Shown here one piece after another: positions 1-8,315 of a DNA stretch of 64,000 nt (the stretch's first letter is position 1; each line of letters begins with the position of its first letter). The notes under the pieces are model-generated. The model was not told the origin of the DNA and did not search any database. It saw only the letters and a list, made by a program, of their open reading frames with translations. Position numbers and translations under genes: made by a program. Source of the stretch: Planctomycetota bacterium (GTDB lineage Bacteria > Planctomycetota > Planctomycetia > Planctomycetales > Planctomycetaceae); NCBI GenBank assembly GCA_023417655.1, contig JAEZFD010000060.1, forward strand, positions 1-64,000, read 5' to 3'.

Positions 1-44
1 GGCCACCCCCCCCGGGGGGCCCCCCCCCGCCTCGGTTCCGAGGC
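1..44. repeat. C/G homopolymer runs followed by a small hairpin
   Basis: The window opens with alternating runs of C, G and C (about positions 6-28), followed by a perfect 7-bp hairpin with a 2-nt loop (29-35 paired with 38-44). It lies just downstream of the minus-strand gene ending at 61, so the hairpin could help end that transcript, although no T-tract follows. The homopolymers are unlike the rest of the window and may be a sequencing or assembly artefact. Confidence 0.4.
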
Positions 45-60
45 CGGAGACCTGGGCTCA

Positions 61-1308
61 TCACATCTTCCGGCAGGGAATGACTCCCCATGTCGGAGTC
101 TGGTCGGTTGCCTGGTCATAGATCTTCGCGTCAGGTGGAAACTCGATGGTAAAGTCCTCGCGTGACAATTCCATGTTGATGCGCAAGGAGTCTGCGGCGA
201 TGGTGAAAGTTCGCATTTGTTGCAGTGGGCGAGCAACGAACCGAATCGCCTTATCGATTTCGGATCGTGCCTGGCTGCTCATTTGATCGTACTGCTCACC
301 ACTGATTCCATCCGGAAACACTGCATGGCGGTAGAAGCCCTGGTAAGTTCCACGAATCGGAATCCAAATCGAGTCCTCACCAGCCTGGTGGAATTCGGTG
401 ACTTCGATGACTTCACAGGATGTGTTCGTGTCCAGCCAAGTCGTTTCTATTCTGCGAGGAAGATAGCCGTGTTTTGATGAAAGCGTTGCACGAACTATCA
501 TTTTCGACTGATAGAAATCGGTCTGGTAAATCCGAGAGACCAGTGGATCGCCAATCTCCGTGTGACCTTCGAGTGTCCAGCCGCCATCTTTCAGTCGTAA
601 CCAGTAAAGCAGGCTTCCCTGCGTTTTTCCCATTCCTCCCATGCCATCTCCGAGGAGAATGTTGATCGACGCTCGGCCGTGAATATCAGATCCGTCCGTG
701 AGCTGCTGCCCAACATTTCTGCTTGGCATAAACGTTCGATATCTCACTCCGTCATACGCACCGTTGAACTCGGACCAGTATGGCTTGTCTTCTCCTTCTG
801 GAGTCCCGTACTCCTTTCCCTCGCACTTCAACCATCCCTGTTCTCGGTTACATAGGCATCGGTACTCGGAGACCATGGCCTCACCAGTCGGGGAAAGCAC
901 GGCTTCATTGCGCATGCGGTCCAGTGTCCAAGGGAATATTTGCTCATCGACCGCGAGATAACTTTGGGTGATGCAGGAATAAGTGCGAATTCGCTCAATC
1001 GATGAGACGGCCGAATCAAGAATTCGCTCGAGTGAGTGGGGCTGATCGTTGTTGACCCTTTGAACTGCGACAATCACGACGACAGCCAATAGCAGAACTC
1101 CGCAGCCGATCTTCAGCAGTCTTTGTCTTTTCGGTGGAATCACTCGCAACCTCACGCTGTGATGCAGTTTCTGTAGGGCAAGATCCAGCCTGCCTTCCTT
1201 GCTGACAATTTCGGTTTCCGTTAATTCGGATCTGTCATTTACACTAAAGAAGGAAATTGGTGAGGGAGGATTTCCTCTCGGAGCAAGTCTTCTGCAATAA
1301 TCGGACAT
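61..1308 (-). CDS. membrane-anchored hypothetical protein with large extracytoplasmic domain
   Basis: A 415-residue protein of unrecognised family. About 60 polar residues come first, then one clear transmembrane segment near residues 64-83 (GVLLLAVVVIVAV core) with basic residues just before it. This predicts a short cytoplasmic tail and a roughly 330-residue domain outside the membrane. That domain is rich in aromatic and beta-strand-like segments and starts with a helix ending in IERIRTYSC, a pattern seen in planctomycete proteins related to outer-membrane lipoprotein-sorting folds. That relation is an impression, not a match. No catalytic motif is visible. It is transcribed apart from its neighbours. 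The ATG start is weakly supported by a GGTGG stretch about 5 nt upstream. Confidence 0.6.
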   Translation of the reverse strand: MSDYCRRLAPRGNPPSPISFFSVNDRSELTETEIVSKEGRLDLALQKLHHSVRLRVIPPKRQRLLKIGCGVLLLAVVVIVAVQRVNNDQPHSLERILDSAVSSIERIRTYSCITQSYLAVDEQIFPWTLDRMRNEAVLSPTGEAMVSEYRCLCNREQGWLKCEGKEYGTPEGEDKPYWSEFNGAYDGVRYRTFMPSRNVGQQLTDGSDIHGRASINILLGDGMGGMGKTQGSLLYWLRLKDGGWTLEGHTEIGDPLVSRIYQTDFYQSKMIVRATLSSKHGYLPRRIETTWLDTNTSCEVIEVTEFHQAGEDSIWIPIRGTYQGFYRHAVFPDGISGEQYDQMSSQARSEIDKAIRFVARPLQQMRTFTIAADSLRINMELSREDFTIEFPPDAKIYDQATDQTPTWGVIPCRKM

Positions 1309-1332
1309 TCGGCCACCAACTTTACCCAGGAA

Positions 1333-1350
1333 GGCAGGCTGGAGCCTGCC
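1333..1350. repeat. GC-rich palindrome (GGCAGGCT/AGCCTGCC)
   Basis: A perfect 8-bp inverted repeat with a 2-nt loop lies between two minus-strand genes, 14 nt past the stop at 1364. It may work as a transcript end for the gene at 1364-1744, but no T-run follows. The shape resembles short GC palindromes that recur in planctomycete intergenic DNA. No second copy was noticed in this window. Confidence 0.4.
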
Positions 1351-1363
1351 CCACTGAAACTAC

Positions 1364-1744
1364 TCATTTGTTTTTCTGGAGCGTTTGTATCAGCTCCTTG
1401 AGAGACATTTCGTCCAGGTCGCTCGCTATTAGGGAACTTACGGCGGATGCTTGGCTTACCAGCAGGCAATAAGATCGCAGTTTTTCAGCTAATCCAACAG
1501 GATCAGGAAAGAAGTCAGTGTCAGATATTTCGACGCATTCTCTAGTTGGCCCGAAAAGGATGCGCCTCCAGAACCCTTTATTCTCTTTTCGGATGACGCA
1601 GACGGAAAGCCGCTTGCCAGTTGCGTCGTAGCACTCATAGACACCGTTACTGACGTCAATTGGTTCCATGTCGAGTTCTGCATCTTGGGCTTTGTTGAAT
1701 AATTCAACGTCGGCGCCTTCCAGGACGATAAATGGTGGACTCAT
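1364..1744 (-). CDS. small hypothetical cytoplasmic protein
   Basis: A 126-residue protein with no signal peptide or membrane segment. The first half has alternating hydrophobic and charged strands (YECYDATGKRLSVCVI). A long amphipathic helix ends in LKELIQTLQKNK. Size and composition resemble orphan proteins that sit as immunity or accessory genes in planctomycete genomes, but no toxin gene adjoins it, so no function is proposed. It lies between an exported-domain protein and DUF4159, with GC palindromes downstream. Confidence 0.5.
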   Translation of the reverse strand: MSPPFIVLEGADVELFNKAQDAELDMEPIDVSNGVYECYDATGKRLSVCVIRKENKGFWRRILFGPTRECVEISDTDFFPDPVGLAEKLRSYCLLVSQASAVSSLIASDLDEMSLKELIQTLQKNK

Positions 1745-1877
1745 TACAAGCGTCTCTGCAGCAACTGGCTGTCACTTTCGTTTTCCACTAACGATGACGC
1801 CGGGTGCCCGGGTGGGTGGCACGCAACGTTTCCTGGCCCCACGCATTCGGCTCTGAGGGAGCTTTGGTTTCGGCTGC

Positions 1878-2741
1878 TCAGTGCGTCATCACATAAAACA
1901 GAATGTTAATTCCCATGGGGTAGGCCTTCTTCTCGGAGTATTCGCGGAAGTAGGACTCGTCTTCGCCTTCGCGTTCCCAGCCGTCGCCGAGGTCGGTGTT
2001 ATGGCAGGCGAGGGCCATGATCCGGCCGTTGTCGTCGAAGTAGGCGCGGTAGTGAACTTCGCTGGCGTCCGGGCGTTCATAGGACATGCCGCGCTGAGCG
2101 AATCCGATCGAAGGAACCTGCGGCTTTTCTTTCAGGTCATAGACGATGTGGAAGATCGGATGATCGAGCGGGAGTTCCTGTGGCTCGCGGTCCGGGAAGA
2201 CCTTTCGCATTCCGCGTTCGAATTCTTCCCATTCGCCTTCTCCCCAGAAGTCATCAAACATCGCGAAGCCTCCCTGCAGCAGGTAGCGTCGCATAATCTC
2301 CGCCTCCTCGTCGCTGAAGTTCAGGCCGACTCCGCGGCCGCCGCCCCCTCCGCCGGGTTCGCAGAAGTAGATGAATGGATAATTGAACAGCCGCGGATCG
2401 GTCAGTTCGAGTACGATCGGGTTCGGGTTGACTTTGATCGAAGTCAGTTGCTGCAACCGGAACGAGAGGTTGAGGTCGCTGTCAGGCCAGTCGGTCATCC
2501 ATGATCCGCGATAACCGCCGTACGGGTTGTACATGATGCGGACGAAGGTGAAGACGTCGTCCGGAAACTCAGGGTCGACTTCCCAGTCAGGTACGCCGTT
2601 GCGGTCCATTACGAATTGTGTCGGCTGCGGCTGCTGTTCCAGGAAATTGCGGCTTCGGGTCGGAACGATCGGGGGAAACTGAGCGAGACCGGTGATCGAC
2701 AGGCCGCCAATGAGAAGTGCAATCAGCAGGGGACGTCGCAT
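1878..2741 (-). CDS. DUF4159 domain-containing exported protein
   Basis: A 287-residue protein with a Sec signal peptide (MRRPLLIALLIGGLSITGLA, likely cleaved before QFPP) and then a DUF4159-type domain. Recognisable features are the YPFIYFCEPG strand, a glycine-rich loop at about residues 130-138, then LLQGGFAMFDDFWGEGEW and the closing AYPMGINILFYVMTH. The family has a flavodoxin- or glutamine-amidotransferase-like fold and is often found in planctomycetes near MoxR/VWA membrane-protein clusters. Here it stands alone, 9 kb from the MoxR cluster of this window. Biochemical role unknown. Confidence 0.8.
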   Translation of the reverse strand: MRRPLLIALLIGGLSITGLAQFPPIVPTRSRNFLEQQPQPTQFVMDRNGVPDWEVDPEFPDDVFTFVRIMYNPYGGYRGSWMTDWPDSDLNLSFRLQQLTSIKVNPNPIVLELTDPRLFNYPFIYFCEPGGGGGGRGVGLNFSDEEAEIMRRYLLQGGFAMFDDFWGEGEWEEFERGMRKVFPDREPQELPLDHPIFHIVYDLKEKPQVPSIGFAQRGMSYERPDASEVHYRAYFDDNGRIMALACHNTDLGDGWEREGEDESYFREYSEKKAYPMGINILFYVMTH

Positions 2742-3165
2742 CGTTTCAGATTCCCGATCACGTGGGTTTCACCGCCGGGTGACCCGTTCCTGCGGCCGAG
2801 CGGTGTTCCGCCCGTTGATATTGATCGGGACGGGAGCGGACCGGGGCAGTGAGTTTGAGTCAACCGATTCTGCAGAATTGATGGATCCACTCTACCCGGG
2901 TCGATGCTGCGGTCCCAATGGAAACAAGCGGAAATCCGGCCTTTTTCGAGGAAGGAGATTCCGTTGAAGTCCCTTGATTGCCCGACTTCGGATCGAGGAT
3001 TAGGATAGGCGGGCGGGCTGCTGAGCCGAGCACACCTTCAACGCACGTTCAGGGCGGAAGCCCCCTGGAGTGTGCACTCGTCCCCCGGGCCGTTCAGGTC
3101 GGGAATCGAGCGTGGTTGCCGTCTCCCCGTGATTCAAAACCTGATGGTGAAAGTAAACGGACCGC
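2742..3165. other. 424-bp intergenic region between divergent DUF4159 and pyrB
   Basis: This stretch must hold the promoters of the divergent genes. No PyrR-type attenuator, terminator hairpin or convincing -35/-10 pair was recognised, and the short reading frames across it have no coding character. Confidence 0.5.
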
Positions 3166-4137
3166 ATGCCTGGCCCTTCTTCGGAAACAGTCTCAGTCGA
3201 GTCGTGGAATCGTCGCCATCTGCTGGGGTTACAACACCTCACCCGAGCTGAAATTGAACTGATTCTCGATCATGCCGCTGAGTTCAAGCAGCTGCAGCAG
3301 TCCGGGAGAAAGCTCGAACATCTTCGCGGAACGGTCGTCGCCAACTTATTCTTCGAGCCCTCCACGCGAACCAAGACCAGTTTCAATATCGCCGCCAAAC
3401 GACTGGGGGCCGACACGGTCGACTTCTCGGCGTCAGGCAGCAGCCTGTCAAAAGGCGAGACCTTCATCGATACCGCTCTGACGATTGAATCGATGGGCGT
3501 CGACCTCGTGGTGATCCGTCACAGTTCATCAGGGGCGCCAGAACTTCTGTCGCAGCATCTCAAATGCGGCATCGTCAACGCTGGGGACGGGACTCACGAG
3601 CACCCGACGCAGGGACTTCTCGATGTCTTCACGATGCGGGAGAAGCTGGGATCGCTCGCCGGCAAGACGGTCACGCTGGTGGGCGACATCAAGCACAGTC
3701 GGGTGGCCCGATCGAATATCTGGGCACTCACAAAACTCGGAGCGAAGGTCATCGTCTGCGGTCCGGCGACACTGATTCCGCCGGGCATCGAAAAACTGGG
3801 AGTGACTGTCGCTCACCGGTTCGATGACATTCTCGAACAGTCGGACGTCATCAACCTGCTGCGAGTGCAGTTTGAGCGACAGCGGGGAGCGTTCTTCCCG
3901 TCGATCGCTGAATACGCTCACCTCTTCGGGATGAATGGCGACCGACTCCGTCGATCGAAGCCGAACGTCCTGATTCTCGCACCCGGCCCGATCAATCGTG
4001 GAGTGGAAATTACTCCGGATGTCGCTGACGGGCCGCATTCGCAGATTCTTACGCAAGTGACCAACGGACTCTTTATTCGCATGGCCTGCCTGCACCTTCT
4101 GGCCCGCTGCCAACAACGACTGCAGGAGGGACGATGA
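3166..4137 (+). CDS. pyrB: aspartate carbamoyltransferase catalytic subunit
   Basis: A 323-residue enzyme that joins carbamoyl phosphate and L-aspartate to give N-carbamoyl-L-aspartate, the committed step of pyrimidine synthesis, in the cytoplasm. The carbamoyl-phosphate loop FFEPSTRTK is present (STRT at residues 66-69). HPTQ is at 146-149 and the later VTLVGDIKHSRVARSN and NVLILAPGPINRGVE segments are typical. Length is normal for the catalytic chain and no regulatory pyrI is nearby. Its stop codon overlaps the start of the pyrC-like gene (ATGA), so the two are probably translationally coupled. That matters because the partner looks catalytically impaired and may serve PyrB structurally. 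The ATG has a modest GGA element 6-8 nt upstream. Confidence 0.95.
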   Translation: MPGPSSETVSVESWNRRHLLGLQHLTRAEIELILDHAAEFKQLQQSGRKLEHLRGTVVANLFFEPSTRTKTSFNIAAKRLGADTVDFSASGSSLSKGETFIDTALTIESMGVDLVVIRHSSSGAPELLSQHLKCGIVNAGDGTHEHPTQGLLDVFTMREKLGSLAGKTVTLVGDIKHSRVARSNIWALTKLGAKVIVCGPATLIPPGIEKLGVTVAHRFDDILEQSDVINLLRVQFERQRGAFFPSIAEYAHLFGMNGDRLRRSKPNVLILAPGPINRGVEITPDVADGPHSQILTQVTNGLFIRMACLHLLARCQQRLQEGR

Positions 4138-5435
4138 ACAGCATCCTGATTCAAAACGGCCGTATCATCGATCCTGCCTCCGGTCGGGATGAGATTGGCG
4201 ATCTGCTGATCGTTGATGGAAAGATTGCCGACGCGAGCAAGTCAAATGGCTCGCCGGGGCAAGTCATCGACGCACGGGGAAAGATCGTTGCTCCGGGGTT
4301 CATCGATTGCCACGTCTCGTTTGGCGAGCCTGGCTATGACGAAGACGAGACCATCGCAACGGGCGCTGCTGCGGCTCTGGCTGGCGGCTTTACGACGGTC
4401 GCCTGTCTGCCGGGAACCAATCCCGTCATCGATACACGCGCTCTCGCGGAGTTCATTATTCGTCAGGGAGAGAGAGCTCGGCAGTGCCGTGTGTTGCCGC
4501 TCGGAGCTGTGACGAAAGGGCTCGAAGGCCTTGAACTGGCCGAGATCGGTCAGCTCGTTGACGGCGGAGCGGTTGCGTTCACCGATGGCAAGAAAGCGGT
4601 CGCGAATGCCGAGATCATGCGGCGGGCGCTGCAGTACACCGGCATGTGGAACAAACCTGTCCTTCACCATGCTCAGGTTCCTGAACTGGTGCAGGGCGGG
4701 ATCATGCATGAAGGTTTCCAGTCGACGGTGATTGGCCTGCTGGGGATGCCTGCAGCCGCTGAAGAGATCATGGTCCGGCGCGACCTTGCGCTCGCGGAGA
4801 CGACAGGCGGACAGATTCACCTGATGTGTGTTTCGTCGCTTCGCAGCGTCGATGAAATTCGTCGGGCTCAACAGCGCGGGCTTCGGGTCACCGCAGACGT
4901 GACTCCGCATCATCTCCTGCTGACTGATGAGTGCATTGCCGGATACGACGCCAACTACAAAGTGAATCCGCCCGTCCGGACCGAAGAACATCGTGCCGCT
5001 CTGATTGAAGGACTGAAGGACGGGACGATTTCTATTATCGCTTCCGATCATCAGCCGGTGGCGAATGAGAAGAAGCATCTGGAGATTGACCGTTCGCCGT
5101 TTGGAATCATCGGACTCGAGACACTGCTGCCGCTCTGTGTGGAAGCGCTGATCGTTCCCGGTCATCTCACCTGGGCGGACCTGATCTCGAAGCTCACCGT
5201 TGGCCCCGCAACCTTGCTGGAGCTGCCGACCGGTCATCTCGCAGTCGGGGCTGCGGCCGACGTCGTTATCCTTGATCCGGAAGCGCGCTGGACGATTGAT
5301 CTCAATGAGTTTCAGTCACGCAGTCGCAATTCTCCGTTCCACGGGCGATCCGCTCAGGGACGCGTCGTGACGACCATCGTCGAGGGAGAGGTTCGATATC
5401 AGTTGCCGGCAGCCGCTGCTGTTTCAAGCGTCTGA
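4134..5435 (+). CDS. pyrC: dihydroorotase-like protein, probably inactive (PyrC-prime type)
   Basis: A 433-residue amidohydrolase of the long dihydroorotase class, starting inside the pyrB stop codon. The family skeleton is clear: GFIDCHVSFGEPG (55-67), a metal-ligand aspartate at 151, VLHHA (176-180), TADVTPHHLLLTDE (253-266), ASDHQP (303-308) and FGIIGLET (323-330). Several catalytic positions are altered. The HxH metal pair is H60-V-S62. The arginine of the usual REPG is Gly64. The His of the usual HVST is Cys232. The usual DHAPH is DHQPV. The pattern matches the non-catalytic DHOase homologues known beside pyrB in pseudomonads, which are needed for aspartate carbamoyltransferase assembly. 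Inactivity here is inferred. A separate active dihydroorotase would then be expected elsewhere in the genome. Confidence 0.85.
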   Translation: MNSILIQNGRIIDPASGRDEIGDLLIVDGKIADASKSNGSPGQVIDARGKIVAPGFIDCHVSFGEPGYDEDETIATGAAAALAGGFTTVACLPGTNPVIDTRALAEFIIRQGERARQCRVLPLGAVTKGLEGLELAEIGQLVDGGAVAFTDGKKAVANAEIMRRALQYTGMWNKPVLHHAQVPELVQGGIMHEGFQSTVIGLLGMPAAAEEIMVRRDLALAETTGGQIHLMCVSSLRSVDEIRRAQQRGLRVTADVTPHHLLLTDECIAGYDANYKVNPPVRTEEHRAALIEGLKDGTISIIASDHQPVANEKKHLEIDRSPFGIIGLETLLPLCVEALIVPGHLTWADLISKLTVGPATLLELPTGHLAVGAAADVVILDPEARWTIDLNEFQSRSRNSPFHGRSAQGRVVTTIVEGEVRYQLPAAAAVSSV

Positions 5436-5463
5436 GCTATTGAGGCGATGGCTTCATAACAAA

Positions 5464-5572
5464 TCTCAAATTCGAATTTTCAAATTCGAAACAGTTTCGA
5501 AATCGTGTGGAGGATCTTCTCCACTCGTTTTGAATTTGAATTTTTGGTGCTTTGAATTTCTCTCACGGCTAC
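5464..5572. repeat. AT-rich long imperfect inverted repeat with central hairpin
   Basis: Between pyrC and rph lies an AT-rich stretch unlike the flanking GC-rich coding DNA. The left arm carries two copies of CAAATTCGAA. The right arm (about 5528-5572) carries TTTGAATTTGAATTTTT and a further GAATTT, roughly complementary to the left. The centre is a perfect 6-bp hairpin, GTGGAG (5507-5512) with CTCCAC (5519-5524). The motif TTCAAATTCGAAA also occurs near 10550, which suggests a dispersed intergenic element. Confidence 0.5.
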
Positions 5573-5630
5573 CAGTCGTGTTCATCTTCCAGAATCAACC
5601 CGCAGCAGCACCTTGGTGCAGGAAATCAAA

Positions 5631-6356
5631 ATGTCACGTCATGATGGTCGAGCTGCTGATCAGTTGCGTCCGATTCAGATTCAGCGTCCTTACTATGGAG
5701 CCGCCGCAGGGCGACTTCTGATTCAAGCGGGGCGAACCACGATCCTGTGCACCGCGAGCGTGAACAATGATCTTCCCCCCTGGAAGAAGAAGGTTGAAAA
5801 CCCAACCGGCTGGGTGACTGCCGAATACAGCATGCTTCCTGGTTCGACCTCCACGCGGAAGGATCGCCGCACTGACGGGCGTGCGACAGAGATTCAGCGT
5901 CTGATCGGTCGCAGTCTGCGTTCGGTCGTCGACATGGCCGCGCTGGGGCCTCGTCAGATCACGGTCGACTGTGACGTTCTGGAAGCCGATGGAGGTACTC
6001 GGACGCTCAGTATCACCGGGGGATTCATCGCACTGGTCGATGCGGTGTTCAGCATTCAGGAACCCGGTTTCGATCCCCGCAAAGTCTTCCGGGATTCGGT
6101 TGCTGCGATCAGCGTCGGCGTCGTCAACGGACAGCCGGTCCTCGATTTGGACTACGTTGAAGACAGTCAGGCCGAAGTCGACATGAACGTCGTCATGACA
6201 GGCCGTGATTCCTTCGTGGAAGTGCAGGGGACCGCCGAAGGAACACCGTTCCCTCGACAGATTCTGAACGCCCAGCTCGATCTCGCCGCAGCGGGAATCG
6301 CTCAACTGACGGCATTGCAGAAAGAGATTCTCGGCGATCTCTGGCCCGTTAGCTGA
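5631..6356 (+). CDS. rph: ribonuclease PH
   Basis: A 241-residue phosphorolytic 3'-5' exoribonuclease that trims tRNA 3' ends and takes part in RNA turnover. Hallmarks are MSRHDGRAADQLRPI at the N-terminus, GSTSTRKDRRTDGRATEI with the phosphate-binding arginines, LIGRSLRSVVD, TVDCDVLEADGGTRTLS and the closing LTALQKEIL. Length is typical for the family. The frame stays open upstream to a TTG at 5613, but the ATG at 5631 is preferred because AGGAAA lies about 7 nt before it and family members start with MSRxDGR. It is preceded by the AT-rich repeat, so it probably has its own promoter or depends on read-through from pyrBC. Confidence 0.95.
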   Translation: MSRHDGRAADQLRPIQIQRPYYGAAAGRLLIQAGRTTILCTASVNNDLPPWKKKVENPTGWVTAEYSMLPGSTSTRKDRRTDGRATEIQRLIGRSLRSVVDMAALGPRQITVDCDVLEADGGTRTLSITGGFIALVDAVFSIQEPGFDPRKVFRDSVAAISVGVVNGQPVLDLDYVEDSQAEVDMNVVMTGRDSFVEVQGTAEGTPFPRQILNAQLDLAAAGIAQLTALQKEILGDLWPVS

Positions 6357-6672
6357 GACCGCCACCTGAGACCGTCGGAACGCCCGCAGCTCTGGTTTTC
6401 GCCGGTCGGCTCCTGCTGGATCGGCGAGAACTGCCGGGCAGATGCTCAATCGGCGGGTTGAACGCTCCCTGTCTGGACTCAATTTCGCACAATTTCTAGA
6501 ACCTCGGTCGAAATTCCTCAAGTTTGATCAGTGCGACCTGTTTCTCACGCAGGATGCAGTGAGAGAGGTCGATTCCTCGGATCGATCGAGTTGACCGCCT
6601 TGCCGGTCAGGTTATTGCGCGATCTGTGGCGAACGATTTGTCGCCGCGGAATCATCGCACAGGGAGTGTGCC
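6357..6672 (+). other. 316-bp intergenic region after rph
   Basis: No gene, repeat or clear terminator was found. A GGGAG Shine-Dalgarno-like element at its right end fits the ATG at 6673. Confidence 0.4.
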
Positions 6673-7734
6673 ATGAAATCTGTCTTGTTCTCGCTGTCGA
6701 ATCTGCTGCTGGCGGTACTGATGGCAACGGCCTCACTGGCGCAGGCCGCCGGAATCGAGGCTGACCCTAATAAGTCCTATCCGCTCTCGAAGAACCGTGG
6801 TCCATGGATGATCATGGTCGCGACGTTCCACACAACTGACGCATCGGGTGAAACCGACGAGGGAAAGACGCCTGCTCAGGCCGCTCAGGAACTGGTGCTG
6901 GAACTGCGGCAGCTCGGAATGCCGGCATACTTTTATGAGTATGAACCTCAGCAGGAGCGCATCACAGTCACCGACGATCTCGGACGGGAAGAACGCCGCA
7001 AGAATCTCCGTCGGATCAAATCTACCTGCGTGCTGGCAGGGAACTATCGGGACATCAACGAGAAACTTGCCCAGGATTCACTGGTCTGGATCAAGAAATT
7101 GAAGCCAAAGTGCCTGAGCCAGGGGGTTTATTTCGAACCGACGAAAGGCCGGAACTCGGTCCTGAGTCGTGCATTTCTGACGCCGAATCCAATGCTGACT
7201 CCAGCCGAAATGGAGAAAGCTCAGCAGCAGATGACGGATCCACTGCTGGTCCGCCTGAACAGTGGAGAACGGCATTCTCTGTTTGAAAACCGTGGCGAAT
7301 ACACGCTGGTGATCGCACGGTTTTATGGGAAGTACGGTAACGTGATGGAGAAGGATGTCGACAAGTTCATTGCCGATGCTTTCAGCAATGACAAGTACTC
7401 TCTGGATAATGCGGCCGAGTCGGCCCGGGAACTCGTTACCGTTCTGCGGGGGAACTTCGACAAGGAAGAAACCCAGTTCAACAACGTTGATGCCTATATC
7501 TGGCATGACCATAACGAGTCGATCATCACTGTCGGTTCGTTCACCTCACCAGATGATCCAGCCGTGAATCAATACCTGAAGCGATTCGGTCCGGCGATGC
7601 GACCTGCCGGCGGGTCCATGCGATTTCAGGCGGCTCACCTGGGGGTCAGCGGATTCGGCCCCAAGCGTGACCAGAACCGGCTCTGGCTGTTCGAGCCGAC
7701 CCCCGTGCTGATGCGGGTTCCCCGTTACAAATAA
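6673..7734 (+). CDS. exported protein with two related SPOR-like domains
   Basis: A 353-residue secreted protein with a signal peptide (MKSVLFSLSNLLLAVLMATA, cleavage near AQAAG). Two halves look like diverged copies of one module. The first has NRGPWMIMVATFH, then AAQELVLELRQLGMPAYFYE, then ITVTD. The second has NRGEYTLVIARFYG, then ESARELVTVLR, then DAYIWHDHNESIITVGSF. Each copy reads as strand, helix, strand, strand, as in SPOR or related ferredoxin-like folds, but the match to the SPOR family is not certain. A cell-envelope role is inferred from export only. It sits alone between rph and the diacylglycerol-kinase gene and is followed by a terminator hairpin at 7781-7808. Confidence 0.65.
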   Translation: MKSVLFSLSNLLLAVLMATASLAQAAGIEADPNKSYPLSKNRGPWMIMVATFHTTDASGETDEGKTPAQAAQELVLELRQLGMPAYFYEYEPQQERITVTDDLGREERRKNLRRIKSTCVLAGNYRDINEKLAQDSLVWIKKLKPKCLSQGVYFEPTKGRNSVLSRAFLTPNPMLTPAEMEKAQQQMTDPLLVRLNSGERHSLFENRGEYTLVIARFYGKYGNVMEKDVDKFIADAFSNDKYSLDNAAESARELVTVLRGNFDKEETQFNNVDAYIWHDHNESIITVGSFTSPDDPAVNQYLKRFGPAMRPAGGSMRFQAAHLGVSGFGPKRDQNRLWLFEPTPVLMRVPRYK

Positions 7735-7780
7735 CGAGACTTCAGCTCGCAGATTTCGCGGAATCGTTCACAGTAACAGA

Positions 7781-7812
7781 CGAGAGCACGGCATTGGTCG
7801 TGCTCTCGTTCG
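7781..7812 (+). terminator. probable intrinsic terminator
   Basis: A perfect 10-bp stem, CGAGAGCACG (7781-7790) with CGTGCTCTCG (7799-7808), and an 8-nt loop are followed by a short T-containing tail. The position 46 bp after the stop of the exported protein fits termination. Confidence 0.65.
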
Positions 7813-7895
7813 TTACCGCAGGTGTCTACAAGACAACAGACTTTTGACCGGAGATGCTGCAACGACGACGTTGCGGAACCGAAGGGACGGACAAC

Positions 7896-8273
7896 ATGGC
7901 ATCCCGTCAACGTCTCACATGGGCTCAGAGTTTTGCAGCCGCCATACAGGGCATCCGCGATGTCGCCCAGCGAGAACGTTCGTTTCAGGTGCACATCGTG
8001 GCCACTGTTCTGGTTGCCGTGACCGCAATCTGGTTACAGGTTTCTGTCTTACAAGGTGCAGTTCTCATCCTCTGTGTCGGACTGGTGCTGACGTCAGAGC
8101 TTCTGAATACCGCTATTGAAAACACAGTCGATCTCATTGCTCCGGAACCACATGAACTCGCACGCAGGGCAAAGGATGCCGCGGCCGGTGCATGTCTGAT
8201 GGCGTCGATCGTCGCCGTCATCATCGGACTGATGATTCTCGGACCGCTGTTGTTCCGGCAGATCACCGCCTGA
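7896..8273 (+). CDS. diacylglycerol kinase family membrane protein (DgkA/undecaprenol kinase type)
   Basis: A 125-residue integral membrane kinase of the small DgkA family. An amphipathic N-terminal helix (RQRLTWAQSFAAAIQGIRDV) precedes three membrane segments at about residues 36-51, 54-72 and 98-120. The signature ELLNTAIENTVDLIAP and the following KDAAAGACL carry the conserved Glu, Asn, Asp and Lys of the active site. In most bacteria such enzymes phosphorylate undecaprenol or diacylglycerol at the inner membrane. Which substrate applies here cannot be told. The ATG at 7896 is preferred over an in-frame ATG at 7854 because it has a GGGACGGA element upstream and the family normally starts close to this helix. 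Confidence 0.88.
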   Translation: MASRQRLTWAQSFAAAIQGIRDVAQRERSFQVHIVATVLVAVTAIWLQVSVLQGAVLILCVGLVLTSELLNTAIENTVDLIAPEPHELARRAKDAAAGACLMASIVAVIIGLMILGPLLFRQITA

Positions 8274-8315
8274 GTTCAGAAACTCAGGCATTGCACAGTC
8301 CTGCAGAAACCAAAA

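Noticed and set aside
1811..1830. Sigma-54-like promoter word (TGGCACGCAACG)
   Set aside because: The -24 half looks right but the -12 GC is not at proper spacing, so it is not called.
1881..2504. 207-residue frame antisense to DUF4159
   Set aside because: The DUF4159 protein on the other strand has a signal peptide and family motifs; this is its shadow.
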